From: Bubalus kerabau | Taxonomy: Eukaryota; Chordata; Mammalia; Artiodactyla; Bovidae | DNA: 64,000 nucleotides | NCBI RefSeq assembly: GCF_029407905.1 | Contig: NC_073627.1 | Location: 46,865,001 to 46,929,000, forward strand | Reading direction: 5' to 3' | Shown: piece after piece, positions 1 to 11,283 of the stretch | Layout of the letters: the number at the start of each line of letters is the position of its first letter | Position numbering within the stretch: the stretch's first letter is position 1 | Program-made: the position numbers and the translations under genes | The notes under the pieces: generated by a model | Database searches by the model: none | The model's input: only the letters and a program-made list of their open reading frames with translations | What the model was told of the DNA's origin: nothing

Positions 1-695
1 AGATGAAAACATCATCTGTTACTGCTTTATAATTCTGCTCATGTATTTTCACACAGGTCCTTTTCACCTCCCCATCCCAGATGATAAGCTACTAAAGGGT
101 TATTCTAACACCAAAGATCCTAGAATATTTTAAAAATCAAGAATGGGAGAGAGGATGAAATACAGCGCTGGGAATAACTGATACAAAGGTGGGTAATTAA
201 AAATAGTTGCTGAACTATGCAAGAGAAGGTTTAAATGATCAAAGCCACGTTATTCAATGTACCTAATTCATACGGATGGAAGGCAGAGAACACTCTCTCT
301 CTCCTTCTGGTTTAATATTTATTTATTTGGCTGCATCAGCTTTTAGTTGTGGCTCACAGGCTCTAGAGCACGGTCTCAATTATTGTGGCTCAGGGCTTAG
401 TTCCCGAGGCACGTGGGATCTTACTTCCCCAACCAAGGATCAAACCAGTGTCACCTGCATTGCAAGGGAGATTCTCTACCACTGGACCACCAGGGAGGTC
501 CTGATAGCTCTCTTTAAAGTGAGGGAAATACCCACGTGGTACACTTAGAAGCAGTACAGTCTTTTAGTTTAGTATCTCCCATAAGATTTAGCTTCTGAAG
601 GTGTCTTAGTCTTTCTATAAATTCCTGGAGAAAACGTCTTCTCTTTCTTTGTTAAAGGAGCGGAAGTAGATTCCACTTTGTTCTCCTGGACTTAC
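1..695 (-). other. MYO1D: MYO1D intron, 3' part runs off the window
   Basis: Intronic sequence beginning with the GT donor at 695-694. It holds one CHR-type SINE (309-501); otherwise I see no repeat, exon or other signal. The next coding exon must lie beyond position 1. Confidence 0.85.
309..501 (-). mobile_element. CHR-type tRNA-derived SINE
   Basis: The right end reads, in reverse, as the ruminant head ggacctccctggtggtccag with tRNA-like B-box. The left end is a TTTA-rich complement of the A tail. Confidence 0.85.
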
Positions 696-840
696 CGAAG
701 CAAGATAGTTGCCCTCCCAGGCTCTCTGGAGCCCAAGGTCAGCCCTTTGACCCTTCAACATTTCCACGGCTGCAACCTTTGCCCTCACTTGAGGCAAGTC
801 TGAAGCAGGTATGGTCTTGATAAGTTGGGATGCTCTCCAC
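696..840 (-). CDS. MYO1D: MYO1D internal exon, start of TH1 tail domain
   Basis: One base plus 48 codons on the minus strand, from WRASQLIKTIPASDLPQVRA to AWEGNYLAS. This is the junction between the post-IQ helix and the TH1 (myosin I tail) domain, which binds acidic phospholipids through basic surfaces (family knowledge). The acceptor is TTACTTATAG before G; the donor is GCTTCG followed by GTAAGT, a full-consensus intronic side. The exon ends in phase 0, so the next exon, which lies beyond position 1, should begin at a codon boundary. Reading on past 696 gives intronic codons that are not myosin, which confirms the boundary. In my memory of human MYO1D the next residues are KPDTPQ, absent here because of the splice. 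Together with the three upstream exons this gives 248 contiguous residues of about 1,006 in the family. Confidence 0.96.
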
Positions 841-1130
841 CTATAAGTAAACAAACAAAATGTTTTAGACTTTAAAAATACCATCCTATTCATTCTCAAA
901 AATAACTGAAGCTGCCTTTAAGTAGAATTACTTCCACATCACCCTGAAAAAAAAAAACAAAACCCTCCAAAATATACATAGAATGTGTTAAAAGACATAA
1001 CAGTTTTATGTGGACAGAGATTTTTGTAAAACTTCCTTTGCTATTTGCATGTTTTGGAAGCAACCAAAACTTAGTGATACATGGACTCTCTTAATATCTA
1101 TAGTTAGGGCATAAGAACTCTGGCCCCATC

Positions 1131-1850
1131 AATCATTCACTCATCAAATGTTTTCTAGGCACTTACTAAACTTCAGATGCTGTTCTAGGGAGCGGAGGCA
1201 CAGGTGTAAACAGATAGACGAAGACCCTTTCTGCTAGGTGCTGATGTTCTAGAAAGCAGAGTTTAGTGTTAGTTGCTCAGTTATGTCCGACTCTTTGTGA
1301 GCCCATGGATTGTAGCCCACCAGAATCCGCTGTCCATGGGGTTCTCCAGGCAAGAATACTGGAGTGGGTTACCATGCCCTCCTCCAGGGGTCTTCCTGAC
1401 CTGGGGATCGAGCCCACGTCTCTTATGTCTCCTGCACTGGCAGGCAGGTTCTTGACCACGGAGCCACCAGGAAGCCCCAGAAAGCAGAGGCAGACGAGAA
1501 ATAAGCGAGTGAGTAAACACCCAGTGTGGATGATGGGATCAGGGCTATGAAAGAAAATACGACAAGGAACCGGGGAGAGGAGTGCAACAGAGGGAAGGAG
1601 CGGAGAGCAGGCGTCAGACTCCGAGGCTGGGCTGGAAGGCACCCTGACAAGGACAGAGGAGCAGGAAGTGGCGGGGCCCGCTGTATGGATGCTTGGGCAA
1701 GAGTGTTTAGGACGAGAAAACAGTGAGCGCCAAGATTCTAATGTGTGAGCTGGCTTGGTGTCTGAGGGGAACAGCAAGGAGTCCTGTGAGCCGGAGCAGG
1801 AACCTGCGGGAGGGGGACCGAAGAGGGGGTGTCAGGAGAGAGCTGGGGCC
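1131..1850 (-). mobile_element. L2 LINE relic, interrupted by a SINE
   Basis: The part at 1131-1250 is the reverse complement of the L2 3' end (catcaaatgttttctaggcac, ctgttctaggg). The part at 1490-1850 resembles antisense L2 ORF2 (gaggggaacagcaaggagtcc). The Bov-tA at 1262-1478 splits it. Confidence 0.6.
1262..1478 (-). mobile_element. Bov-tA SINE with perfect target duplication
   Basis: Full-length Bov-tA in reverse, with the GGGGCTTCCTGGTGGCTCC head at the right. It is flanked by an 11-bp duplication, agaaagcagag, at 1251-1261 and 1479-1489. Confidence 0.93.
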
Positions 1851-2531
1851 AGAACCCACAGTGCCATGGAGGCCATGTGTCGGGTCAGTCTGTCCTCTCT
1901 TCACTGCCCACTGTGGCCCAGGACCGGGTCCACCACGGACTGACCCCAGGGGCCTGTGGCAAAGAGCTGTGCTGGGGAATTCAGATCTGACCCACCCAAC
2001 CTGGGGGGTAGGCGGGCGGGGCAGGGGATGAGCACACACTTCTCCTCCTGATCAAGCAAACCTCCATCTCCTAAACACATGCAGCGGACGACAGCTGCTG
2101 CCGGCAAGCTCAGCAGCCTTGACCCCAGGAAGAAGCTGGGCGTGAGGAAGGCACCCGGCCTTCCCAGGATGAAAAAGAACTGCTGTGAGGAATGACAGGG
2201 GGGCCGAAGCTAGATGCACGGAGATGTTATAAGAAAACAAGGCCCCGTGATTCAGAGCAAAATCCTTGAACACACTTCTCTCAGGATTCTACAGATCAAA
2301 AGTGCAAGGATCAGTTACATACCATGCAGCAATGAGACCAGGGGCTGGAAATCCACAGCCTGTGCCAAATCTCACCCATGGAGCTAAGAATAGTTTTTAC
2401 GTGTTCAATAAAACAAAACTATGTGACAAAGACCATGTGGAGCCCATAAGCCCTAAAATATTTACTACCTGGCCCTTTACAGGAAAAGAGTGCCTTTAAA
2501 CCAGATTAATCCAACTGCCAAGACTCATTCA

Positions 2532-2563
<32 letters not shown>
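2532..2563. repeat. (TG)n microsatellite
   Basis: About 16 TG units with one early GC interruption; likely length-polymorphic. Confidence 0.95.
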
Positions 2564-2574
2564 ACAATCAACAC

Positions 2575-2745
2575 ACAGAGCAGATGTATTATTTTCAAAA
2601 TGCTCGTTGACTGTAAGTCCTAAGAAGGCTGGGGACGGTCTTTCACAGCTTTCTTATTTATCACTGTATCCATGAAACCTAGGTCAGTGGCTCTGACACA
2701 GCAGGTGCTGAGTAAATATTTGCTGAGTAAATCAACTGAATTTTA
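2575..2745 (+). mobile_element. L2 3' end
   Basis: Ends with the L2 signature ggtgctgagtaaatatttgc and a tgagtaaatc tail, after a degraded upstream part. Confidence 0.6.
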
Positions 2746-2950
2746 CACAAAATAATCAATTCTAGGCCATACATAAAACCTCCAAGCCTTAAAAAAGAAG
2801 ACTGTACAGTCTACACTGCAACATTACCAAAATCAATAATTCTTTGCAGCCGCTAAAATTATAACATAGATCTTTATTTACTGTGAAGGACAGGTCTCCA
2901 AGACTTATTTTTAAGTAAAGTCATACAGCCACACATAGATTCCTGCTTAT

Positions 2951-3350
2951 AAAGAAAGCTGAGCACAGAAGAATTGATGCTTTTGAACTGTGGTGTTGGA
3001 GAAGACTCTTGAGAGTCCTTTGGACTGCAAGGAGATCCAACCAGTCCATCCTAAAGGAAATCAGTCCTGAATATTCATTGGAAGGGCTGATGCTGAAGCT
3101 GAAACTCCTATACTTTGGCCACCTAATGGGAAGAGCCATCTCATTGGAAAAGACCCTGATGCTGGGAAAGACTGAAGGCAGGAGGAGAAGGGACGACAGA
3201 GGATGAGATGGTTGGATGGCATCACTGACTCAATGGACGTGAGTTTGAGTAAACTCCGGGAGTTGGTGATGGACAGGGAGGGCTGGCGTGCTGCAGTCCA
3301 CGGGGTCGCAAAGAGTCGGACAAGACTGAGTGACTGAACTGAACTGAACT
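2951..3350 (+). mobile_element. BovB LINE 3' fragment
   Basis: Starts at the aagctgagcacagaagaattg segment of BovB and ends with the gactgaactgaactgaactg tail. Only the end of ORF2 and the 3' UTR remain, so the insertion is 5'-truncated. Confidence 0.92.
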
Positions 3351-3384
3351 GTGGAAGGAAAGAGAGGGAAAGAAACCCAGATAG

Positions 3385-3612
3385 CATGAGCAAACATTTC
3401 CACAGCACTTACCATGTGCAGGCACTATCTGAAATGCTTTATATCTATTTACTCATAATCCTTTCAGAGCCCTGTGAGTGGGTGCTATGATAATGGCCCT
3501 TTTCCAGATAAGAAAACAGAGGCACAGAGAGGTTAATACATTTGTCCAAGGTTACACAGCTGGTCAGTGGCAGCCAGATTCCAGCGTTCGCATTCTTAAC
3601 CACTATATCATA
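3385..3612 (-). mobile_element. MIR SINE
   Basis: The reverse complement contains agctgtgtaaccttgg, the MIR core, followed by taacctctctgtgcctctg. Confidence 0.85.
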
Positions 3613-3629
3613 CTTCTCTTACATGGGCA

Positions 3630-3800
3630 TTATATGCTTGTAAATGTATAGACAAAGATTTAGAAGGGTACAAACTAATTGTTAATGAGCGCTTATCTTA
3701 GGGGAAAGAAAGAAAAGACAAGAGACGGTGTGGAGGATTTCACCTTATATCCTATAAAATTCTATATTATGTCCCTTAAAAAATGACATGTATTCAGGTA
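3630..3800 (+). mobile_element. Old L1 3' end (tentative)
   Basis: Resembles the L1M-type 3' UTR (tacaaactaattgttaat, then tatatcctataaaattc). The match is diffuse. The stretch after it, 3801-4175, shows only T-runs. Confidence 0.35.
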
Positions 3801-4178
3801 TTGCTTCCTTACTTTTTAGATTATGTAAAAAGTGCAGGTGACAGATCATATAATTCATGGAAAAAATGAATCTGCACACTAAGAAGGCTCTGCCGAGCTT
3901 TACAGCTGACATTTATGGGTCACACTGGACAGTGGAGGGTTGAGGTTCTTTTGCGTTCATTAATTTTCTACTGTTTTATTTTTTTCTTTGTATGAACAAA
4001 CCTTTTTTTTTTTTTCTGATAGCAAATGAGATACATATTAAAGAGCTTTCCTCCCTTTTTTTTAAAAAAAATCTTTTGATATCTGCCACCAGTTTACATT
4101 CAACACATCAATCAGTTCATGGTGTACTTGGTAGAATACCATGATGCCAAATGACCATATTCGAGAACCATTAGCTTA

Positions 4179-4245
4179 GAGGAGCCTGGCATGCTATAGT
4201 CCATAGGGTTGCAGAGAGTCAGACATGACTGAAGCGATTTAGCAC
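4179..4245 (+). mobile_element. Bov-tA tail fragment
   Basis: Begins gaggagcctggcatgctata and continues to the BovB-like tail agacatgactgaagcg; the head is missing. Confidence 0.75.
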
Positions 4246-4260
4246 AGTTTAGTTTATAGG

Positions 4261-4625
4261 GCTTCCCCAGAGGCTCAGAGGATAAACTGGCTGGATAGCA
4301 TCATTGACTCAATGGACACGAGTCTGAGGAAACTCTGGAAGATAGTGAAGGACAGGGAAGCCTGGCGTGCTGCAGTCCGTGGGGTCACAAAGAGTAGGAT
4401 ACAATTTAGGGACTGAACAACAATGGCTCAAGAGGTAAAGAATCTACCTGCATTGCAGGAGATTCAGGCTCAATCCCTGGGTCAGGCAGATCTTCTAGAA
4501 AAGGAACTGGCAACCCACTCCAGTACTCTTGCCTGGACAATCCCATGGACAGAGGAGCCTGGAGGGCCACAGTGCACGGGGTTGCAAAGAGTCAGATGCA
4601 TCTTAGGGACTAAACACATACATAC
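4261..4625 (+). mobile_element. Bov-tA SINE split by a BovB fragment
   Basis: The head (gcttccccagaggctcagag) is at 4261-4286 and the body resumes at 4425. The sequence at the break is repeated imperfectly: ggctcagaggataaa at 4272 and ggctcaagaggtaaag at 4425, as expected of a target duplication. Confidence 0.8.
4287..4424 (+). mobile_element. BovB 3' fragment nested in a Bov-tA
   Basis: About 138 bp from ggctggatagcatcattgac to gggactgaacaacaa, the extreme BovB 3' end, inserted in the SINE head. Confidence 0.8.
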
Positions 4626-5249
4626 AACCTAGTTTATGTGACTAGATGCTGTATGTAAGACATAGCTAAACATAGCCGGTGCATGCTGGCAACAAACAAG
4701 CTTAAAAAAACAAGAAGAAAGGAGCTATGAATAACTACAAAGTCAGATTCAGGGCAGTTTATAAAAAAATGAAGATTAGCTGGGAAGGTATCAAATGTGA
4801 CATGGACGTTAATTAATTTATTTACTTATTTGTTTTTAAAAATAGCTTGCTGTATAACAGTGTTTTCTTTCTTTTAAAATCACCCACGACCTCCACTTGG
4901 GCTGTGCTCCCCAGCACCATTAAACAGGACTTTTCAGAAGTGAGACCTGGGCCTCGGTGTGTTTTACAAACTCTTTGTGAATGTCAGGTGTGGACAGAGA
5001 ACCACTGCTCTGAAAGGATAACAGACTTCCTAGTGTGAGTGATATGTGGTAATTCTAAGAGCAAAAGATAAAAGAAAGCAGAGACATCATGCTAATAGCT
5101 TATCTTAAATATGGCTTGACCTGGGCCTTGTGGCCTACTACTGACTACTGCTACAGGAAAAATACGTAGACGGTTCTATTTTTTGAGGGGTAAGCAGATG
5201 CCCTTTGACAGTGAAATCATGAAGGTGGAGACACAAGGTAAAAGCCAAT

Positions 5250-5458
5250 GGAAGTGTTAGTTGCTCAGTTGTATCCAACTCTTTGTGACCCCGTGAACTG
5301 CCCTCCAGGATCCTCTGTCCATGGGGTTTTCCAGGCAAGAATACTGGAGGGGGTTGCCATACCCTCCCCTCCAGGGGATATTCCCCACCCAGGGATCAAA
5401 CCTGGGTCTCCTGCATTGCAGGCAGATTGTTTACCGTCTGAGCCACCTGGGAAAAACC
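5250..5458 (-). mobile_element. Bov-tA SINE
   Basis: Reverse Bov-tA with the ggttttccaggcaagaatac body and ggtggctcag head at the right. It ends about 110 bp from the acceptor-distal side of the IQ exon (5567), so it lies in the intron just downstream of that exon. Confidence 0.92.
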
Positions 5459-5566
5459 AATGTCCTATAGCAAATAGCAGAGCTAATGTCATGGTCTCAG
5501 GTTTGTAACTTTATCTAGTAAGTGTACTGCCATACACGGACGCTGCACATATCAACAGGTTCTTAC

Positions 5567-5790
5567 CTATTAAAAATTGCCTGTAGGACCTCCTCGAAAC
5601 GGTGAAGAACTTTCGGCGGGGTTGGCCACTGCACATGCTTGCCGTAGTCCCTCATGGTCTTGATGCCGTGGAAGCGTCTGGCCACCTCGTGGATGTAGGA
5701 CTTGACCTTGTAGCGACGGTAGTATCTGATAACTGTCAGCGCGGCTTTGGTCCTCTTGTACCGCATGCGGGCCAGGGTGCCCCGCCACAC
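5567..5790 (-). CDS. MYO1D: MYO1D internal exon, IQ motifs and post-IQ region
   Basis: 74 codons plus two bases on the minus strand. The exon starts VWRGTLARMRYKRTKAAL, completing the first IQ motif begun in the exon at 40218-40425. A second, degenerate IQ (IRYYRRYKVKSYI) follows, then HEVARRFHGIKTMRDYGKH and a basic, proline-containing linker (WPTPPKVLHRFEEVLQAIFN). This order matches the neck and post-IQ region of myosin Id, where calmodulin light chains bind. The acceptor is ATGAAG before GTG, preceded by a long pyrimidine tract at about 5799-5825. The donor is AATAG followed by GTAAGA, near consensus. The terminal AG combines with G of the next exon to give Arg. An ATG two codons upstream of the first residue is intronic and is not a start. 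The exon is noticeably more GC- and CpG-rich than the flanking intron, as expected of coding sequence in an AT-rich intron. Confidence 0.97.
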
Positions 5791-6899
5791 CTTCATGATC
5801 GAGGAAAATAAAAAAAGGAAGATGTTGCTGGATCACTTTGAAATCACAGACGCTCCTTTACTTAGATGCTCAACCTGGAAATTTGCATACATCATAAAAT
5901 CAGCCCAAGCCGAAGCATGTCAATTCTGCCTGCCACCATGAGGTGGCGCCAGGAGGCACACCTGTCATTTTGACTCAGAGTCTAGGGGGTTCATTGTCAA
6001 CAAAGAAGTGTGTGGAGTCTGAAGCAGGGCCCCGTTCTAACTCTAAGGTCACGAAAAGAAGAAAGCCAAAATACCATTATCCTTGGATAAATATTTTAAG
6101 AATGTTGAAAGGAAGCAAGATGAGTCAGAACCCAAAGCCATCAACATCCACAGTTCTTTTATGAAACCTAGCTTTGCACAGACTACACACATTGACTGCT
6201 ACTATAATGTTGCAGTGGAGGGATGAACTGATTTATTCACGGTCTGTGCAGCCCCCCTCCCTGGGTGTTATGTAAACTCCTGTGAATTTAGATGTATTCC
6301 TGGGGAAAGGGTAAAAAACAGATGAATGATATCATATGAATCTTTGTCCAATGTTTGCAGTGCTCAGAAATCAATCAGACCATACGTAAACATTTCAGTG
6401 CCTGCTTTATCCAAGCATAGTGAAGTCCTAGTTTACTTATATTTTTCTCAGGATCCCAGCCTTCTCAACCTCTCAAGTAAAAAGAAATTTGGTATACTCT
6501 TCATCAGTGACTCTTCCCCTAACTATGCTATTACCAAATGTATCTTTTCTTGTGCAGTATTTCCAGTATAAATTGCTTTCTTTTCCTTTCTGCTACTAGA
6601 GTCCCAAGACCCCAAACTTCCTCACTGTTTTCTTGGGTAACCTCCTCCGACACACTGCCACCAGCGTCCAGGTGATACTCACTGCTGCTACTTAAATGAC
6701 TGTCTGAATTCTTAGGCTGATGGTACTATTTCCCTTCCTGTCTCTGCACTCTCAGGACCAAGAAATTCAACCTCTAATTCAAAGCCCACACAGTATGAAT
6801 TCTCCAGGATTGCTCAGGGTTCTTTATTTCTTCTTAGATCCCCATCTGTGGCCACCAGTTTCTCTCAGAAAAACTTAGGTGATGCCTTTTTCAAAAAAT
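5791..6899. other. Unannotated intron sequence
   Basis: The pyrimidine tract and acceptor of the IQ exon occupy the first 40 bases. Beyond that I recognise no repeat or coding signal in about 1.1 kb. Confidence 0.5.
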
Positions 6900-7203
6900 A
6901 GTATTTATTTATGTATGTTTGTGCTGGGTCTTCATTGCTGCATCACCTTCTGTCTAGTGGCGAGGGGGGCTCCTCCTCATTGTGGTGCGTGGGCTTCTCA
7001 GTGGGGTGGCATCTCTTGTTGGGAGCACAGGCTGTAGACAGACCGTGCGGGCTTCAGCAGTTGCAGCACGTGGGCTCAGTAGCTGTGGTGCACATGTTTA
7101 GTTGCTCCATGCCATGTGGGATCTTCCTGGACCAGGAATTGAACCCTTGTCCCCTGCAGTGGCAGGTGGATTCTTATCCACGGCACCACCATGGAAGTCC
7201 TGT
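6900..7203 (-). mobile_element. CHR-type SINE, long form
   Basis: The right end is the reversed ggacttccatggtggtgcc head. The body has ctgggtcttcattgctgc and gcagcacgtgggctcagtag modules. TTTA-rich complement of the tail is at the left. Confidence 0.88.
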
Positions 7204-7239
7204 GATGCCGTTTTCTTTCTCGATTTTTTTTCCCCAGGT

Positions 7240-7370
7240 GATTAAAAAAAATTTGTTATAGTAATTCCTTGCTGCAGAGCAAAGTGAATCAACCATTGTA
7301 TCCATATAGCCGCTCTTTTTTAGATTTCCTTCCCATTAGGACACCCCAGAACACCAAGGAGAGCTCCCCA
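7240..7370 (-). mobile_element. L1 3' end (ruminant type)
   Basis: Antisense L1 3' UTR: gcagagcaaagtgaatcaac, then gatttccttcccattaggac. Confidence 0.75.
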
Positions 7371-8996
7371 ATGCCTCTTTCATTTAGCCATTTTAGGCTG
7401 GTTTTCACAAAGGTTCCTAAACATCCCACGAGGTTGCACTGCCCCTCCTTTCCAGCCTGCTGCACAAACATGCGGAGGCCATTCACAGACCCCAGAGAGG
7501 AACTAACGGATCAAGAGAAACTGTGACATGCGAGGAAACACGACCGGAGCAATTTGTGATGAACCTGGAGCTCATGTATAAGCAGAATATATCGAGACAA
7601 AGAGGCAGTGAGAAGTGACTCATGGCTGCGCGTGCCAAGATGCCTTTTCTCCTGTAGCTGAATCCATCACACACGTGGCCGTGTGAGGCCTCCACCCAAG
7701 TGCTAAAATAGAGGTCCCTTCTTTAGTATCTTGAAAAGCCAAGAGTACAATTACAGGGTGGAAGTGTGTGATTCAATTGCTTAAAGAAAACACATTTTTA
7801 AACTCTCATACTGTTTGTTGCCTTTTTTTTTTTTTTTTTAAAGAGAAAGGATATTAAGACTCCCTGGAGCTACATCTATATAGGAAATCAATCTTTAATT
7901 TTTAAGAAGTGTTTTATAGAGATTTTTGTTAAAATGTTTTTGGTTAGACTCTTCAGTAATATGAAAAAAAAATGTGTAAGTGCTTTTTAAGGGGTAGGGT
8001 TTTTTGTTTGTTTTTGACAGTCTTGGAGATTTCATCTGTGTCTTGGTTAAATTAGGTTTTGTGTAGCTAAAAAATCAAACAGCACAAAAATACTATAAAA
8101 AAAGTTGCCCACCTAAGCCCACTGCCTCAGCTCACAGTGTCATTCCATTCCAGCTATTCTAATTGCTTCTGGTATTTACAGATAATACATATAGGCTGTT
8201 ATTTCTTGGTGAATCTTTTTAGACCCTATCCAAATTACAAAAGTTGGTGAGTTAGCTCTTTCATCATCACTGTTACTATTCCTTTATCACTCAGTAATTA
8301 CATCAAAATTTTAAAGTGTTTATACTGTTACATGTTATGTTAGCTATATTATAGGTTGCATGAATAATCTATATAATACATGTATACATAATATATGTTA
8401 TATATGAATTTGGTTCATCACTGTGCTAAGGAGCATAATTGGCTACCATTCCTTTACTTTATTATATAAACTTGCTTTTACAGGTAATAACTGTCTGGTT
8501 TTTTTAAAATGTGCCGTATTTCCTAAATACTTATGCTAATTTTTCCAAATGTTCTACCAGACTCATCAAATGATCAGCAACAATGTTTCCAATTGTCAAG
8601 CTCATCACTAGAATGTTTTTTCTTTGATGCTCCCTATGTCCCTATGCTCTTTGAGCTCACTCCACAGTTCCTATCCTGGGACTTTTAAAGGTCTCTTCCA
8701 CATTAGATCCCTGATTCTTGAACTTAACGTCTGTCTTCATCTTGGTTTCCCTCCCTCCAATAGCTTCCAAAAAAGGATGCATGGCCAGTAAATTTCTATT
8801 CTCTTTAATTTCCTTGAGAGTACAAAGCAGTTGCCTAAAATACTTGTTTCCTGGGGTATAAGGGCAGAGGAGTGGAGAACAGGCTCTAGACCAGACCGCG
8901 TCAAAATCCTGGCGCACTCCAGCCAGCTGGGTGAACTGGGGCAGACTTCCCAATCCCTCTGTGCCTTCACTTTTTTATCCATAAGATGAGGATGAT
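7371..8996. other. Unannotated intron sequence
   Basis: AT-rich with T-runs (7814-7830). Parts of 8170-8560 may be very old L1, but I cannot support this. No coding signal is seen. Confidence 0.45.
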
Positions 8997-9272
8997 AGGA
9001 CTTCCCTGGTGGTCCAGTGGTTGAGAATCCGCCTGCCAATGCAGGGGATATGGGTTCAACCCCTGGTCTGGGCAGAGCCCACGTGCCACGGAGCAACTAA
9101 GCCCATGTGCCACAACTACTGAGCCGACGCTTTGGAGGCTGTACTCTGCAGCAAGAGAAACTACCGCAATGAGAAGCCTGGGTACCGCAAATGGAGAGCA
9201 GACCCCGCTCACCACAACTAGAGAAAGTCCAAGCACGGCAACCAAGACCCAGCACAGCCAAAAATAAAAAAA
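8997..9272 (+). mobile_element. CHR-type SINE, long form
   Basis: Begins aggacttccctggtggtcc, includes the tRNA-like gggttcaacccctggtc, and ends with the cccagcacagccaaaaataa tail. Confidence 0.92.
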
Positions 9273-9445
9273 GATGTGGATGATGATGGTGCTGATCTTG
9301 TAGCAGTGGTGTGAGGAGTAAAGGTTTCACTATACACAGAACACTGAAAATAGTGTCTGGCGGGTATCTGGAACTCAGTATGCATCGGTTGGTAGGACTA
9401 TTTGAAATCTAGGCCTTGTCTTCAGGAGGCTGTGCTACTTTCTTT

Positions 9446-9597
9446 CCTTTTAAACATTTATTTGTTTATTTATTTGGTTGCACAGGTTTATTTATTTGGC
9501 TGTGACATGTGGGATCTAGTTCCTTGGCCAGGGATCGAACCTGGGTCCCCGGCATTGGGAGCTCAGAGTCTTAGCCACTGGACCACCAGGCAAGTCC
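9446..9597 (-). mobile_element. CHR-type SINE, short form, with 16-bp duplication
   Basis: Reverse CHR ending gaccaccaggcaagtcc. It is flanked by ctgtgctactttcttt at 9430-9445 and 9598-9613, a perfect target duplication. Confidence 0.92.
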
Positions 9598-9613
9598 CTG
9601 TGCTACTTTCTTT

Positions 9614-11283
9614 TCTTGTTTGTGCAGATTTTCTGCCTTGGTCACCAGTCAGTGTGGCCTGGAAACTCTGATGAATGTGAACCATTCCTCCTCAGTATGC
9701 CATCTGCCCTGGATAGTGTTTGATGGTGTGTTATTTTATTCTTCTAATGATAACATGGACTGGGTGTCCATGATTGATATGCCTTATCTGGGCTTTCGGC
9801 TGCCCAAGATTGGTGGAGAGAGAGCTGGGGCTGTGGATGACCACTGACTTCTTTTTTAATACGAATGAAATCAATGCGTCGGAGCTTTGCTTCAATGAGT
9901 AAGGGGGGTATCATCGGCTTTTGGCTTGGCTGGGGACATACAGTCTTTCCCCGTGTTTTGTGAAGCTTTTCCTTGGTTTGGCTGTAAGAATTACCCCCAG
10001 CAGAAGCTTCCCCTCTTTCATGCCCACTTACTGACGTACCAAAGTCTCGCCCACTTACTGATGTACTCTTCTCGCCTGGTGGGGGTTGGGGTGGGGATCA
10101 GTCCTCTTGATGGAAGAAAGGGTTCCTGATGGAGGTGGTTGTACCAACCCTTCTCTCCAGGAACCCTTATACATAAGGCCAGAGCCTTGAAAAACAGTGA
10201 GACTTTTCAGAATTCCCTCCTTGTACTTTTCCACATTTCATTCTTGTCTTTGAAGAATACATATATTTCTTTTTAGCAGTGTCTTTCAATTTGGTCCAAT
10301 TTCATTTTTCGGATAACACTTCTCAAGTTTATAGTATGAACTTGGGAACTTTTCTTGCTTTCAGGGTTGATGGTGTGTTCTCCTTTATGATCAAAATGAA
10401 CATTTTAATAATAAGCTTTTAAAGTGTTACTTTTACATTTTTGTTAATTTCAGCAAATTTAGGGGAGAGGAATTTCATGAGCTTGCAGTCATACCATCAA
10501 CTTTATCAGAAGTCCCTTAGGCTTTATTTACTTTTCTAACATCAGAGAAAAAGTAGCAATGAGACACTACAGAGGCAAATGATTCTATGCAAAAAAAAAA
10601 AAAAAAAATTTCATGTATTTTTCCTTATAATCAAAGCCTAGTTGGTTTAAACCAATATGTTCCCAGAGAAGTTTGCATTTGTGTGGGAGGAGGGCTGTTG
10701 TTAATTTTCTCATCAAGGGTATGAAGGTTGAAATTTAAGGTATGAGACAGATTTTTCCCATTTCCCTCTTTGTTTAAAGAGCTTAAACTGTGGAGTTCTT
10801 CAAGTCATATAAAGAGGACTCCAGAGAGGACTTTGCCTGATGATGGAGTGTCAGAAAGGAGAAAATTAACTGTTATATTCAATAAGCAAATGCTTAATGA
10901 GCATTTGAATATGCCTGGAGAGGTTCAGCAAAATCAAGGGAATCAGAGAGGGTCTCATCAACAACATGAACACTAAAAGTGGAAACCACCATATACTGTG
11001 TGCTCTAGGATCGGATGCAAGAGACGGGGAGCTGAAAGCTGAAGGAGATATGATGGGACCTGGCGAGGAAGTTATCAGACGCTGTAAGGCAGAAGGCAGA
11101 CTGACAGAGGAGAGGGCAAGCAAGTCATTTCTTAGGTGGAACTGAAGACAGAGGTGAAGAGAGTGGCCAACTTGGAAGGTACAACTGAGATATAAGAAGA
11201 GAACATTAGAGCTACAGGGCACATCCCTGCTACCGAATTTTGGACCCAATTCTTCTCTTCAGTACCTTGACCCCCTACAATTT
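9614..11283. other. Repeat-poor intron sequence
   Basis: About 1.7 kb with no repeat I recognise except an A-run at 10591-10608. Short open frames here have no recognisable product. Confidence 0.5.

Larger units (their letters stand above)
841..5566 (-). other. MYO1D: MYO1D intron of 4,726 bp
   Basis: Runs from GT at 5566-5565 to AG at 842-841 on the minus strand. It is filled by L2, Bov-tA, BovB and MIR pieces listed separately. The stretches 1851-2531 (moderately GC-rich) and 4626-5249 show no repeat I recognise and no coding signal. Confidence 0.9.

Noticed and set aside
1277..1777. Open frame of 166 codons on the minus strand
   Set aside because: It crosses a Bov-tA and antisense L2; the protein is the familiar Bov-tA translation, not a gene.
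5563..5796. Use of the ATG just before VWRG as a translation start
   Set aside because: That ATG lies in the intron, within the ATGAAG acceptor. The phase-0 join to the LFLQK exon explains the sequence.
5570..5836. Alternative minus-strand frame over the IQ exon (88 codons)
   Set aside because: Shadow of the real MYO1D frame; the real frame carries the IQ motifs and agrees in phase with both neighbours.
8997..9070. tRNA gene-like sequence with B-box in the CHR element
   Set aside because: The tRNA-derived head of a SINE; it lacks a full cloverleaf and is one of many copies.
9620..9847. Possible small exon or short protein in repeat-poor DNA
   Set aside because: 75 codons without recognisable motifs. 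It follows a TTGTGCAG acceptor-like site on the plus strand, but I see no matching donor or partner exon.
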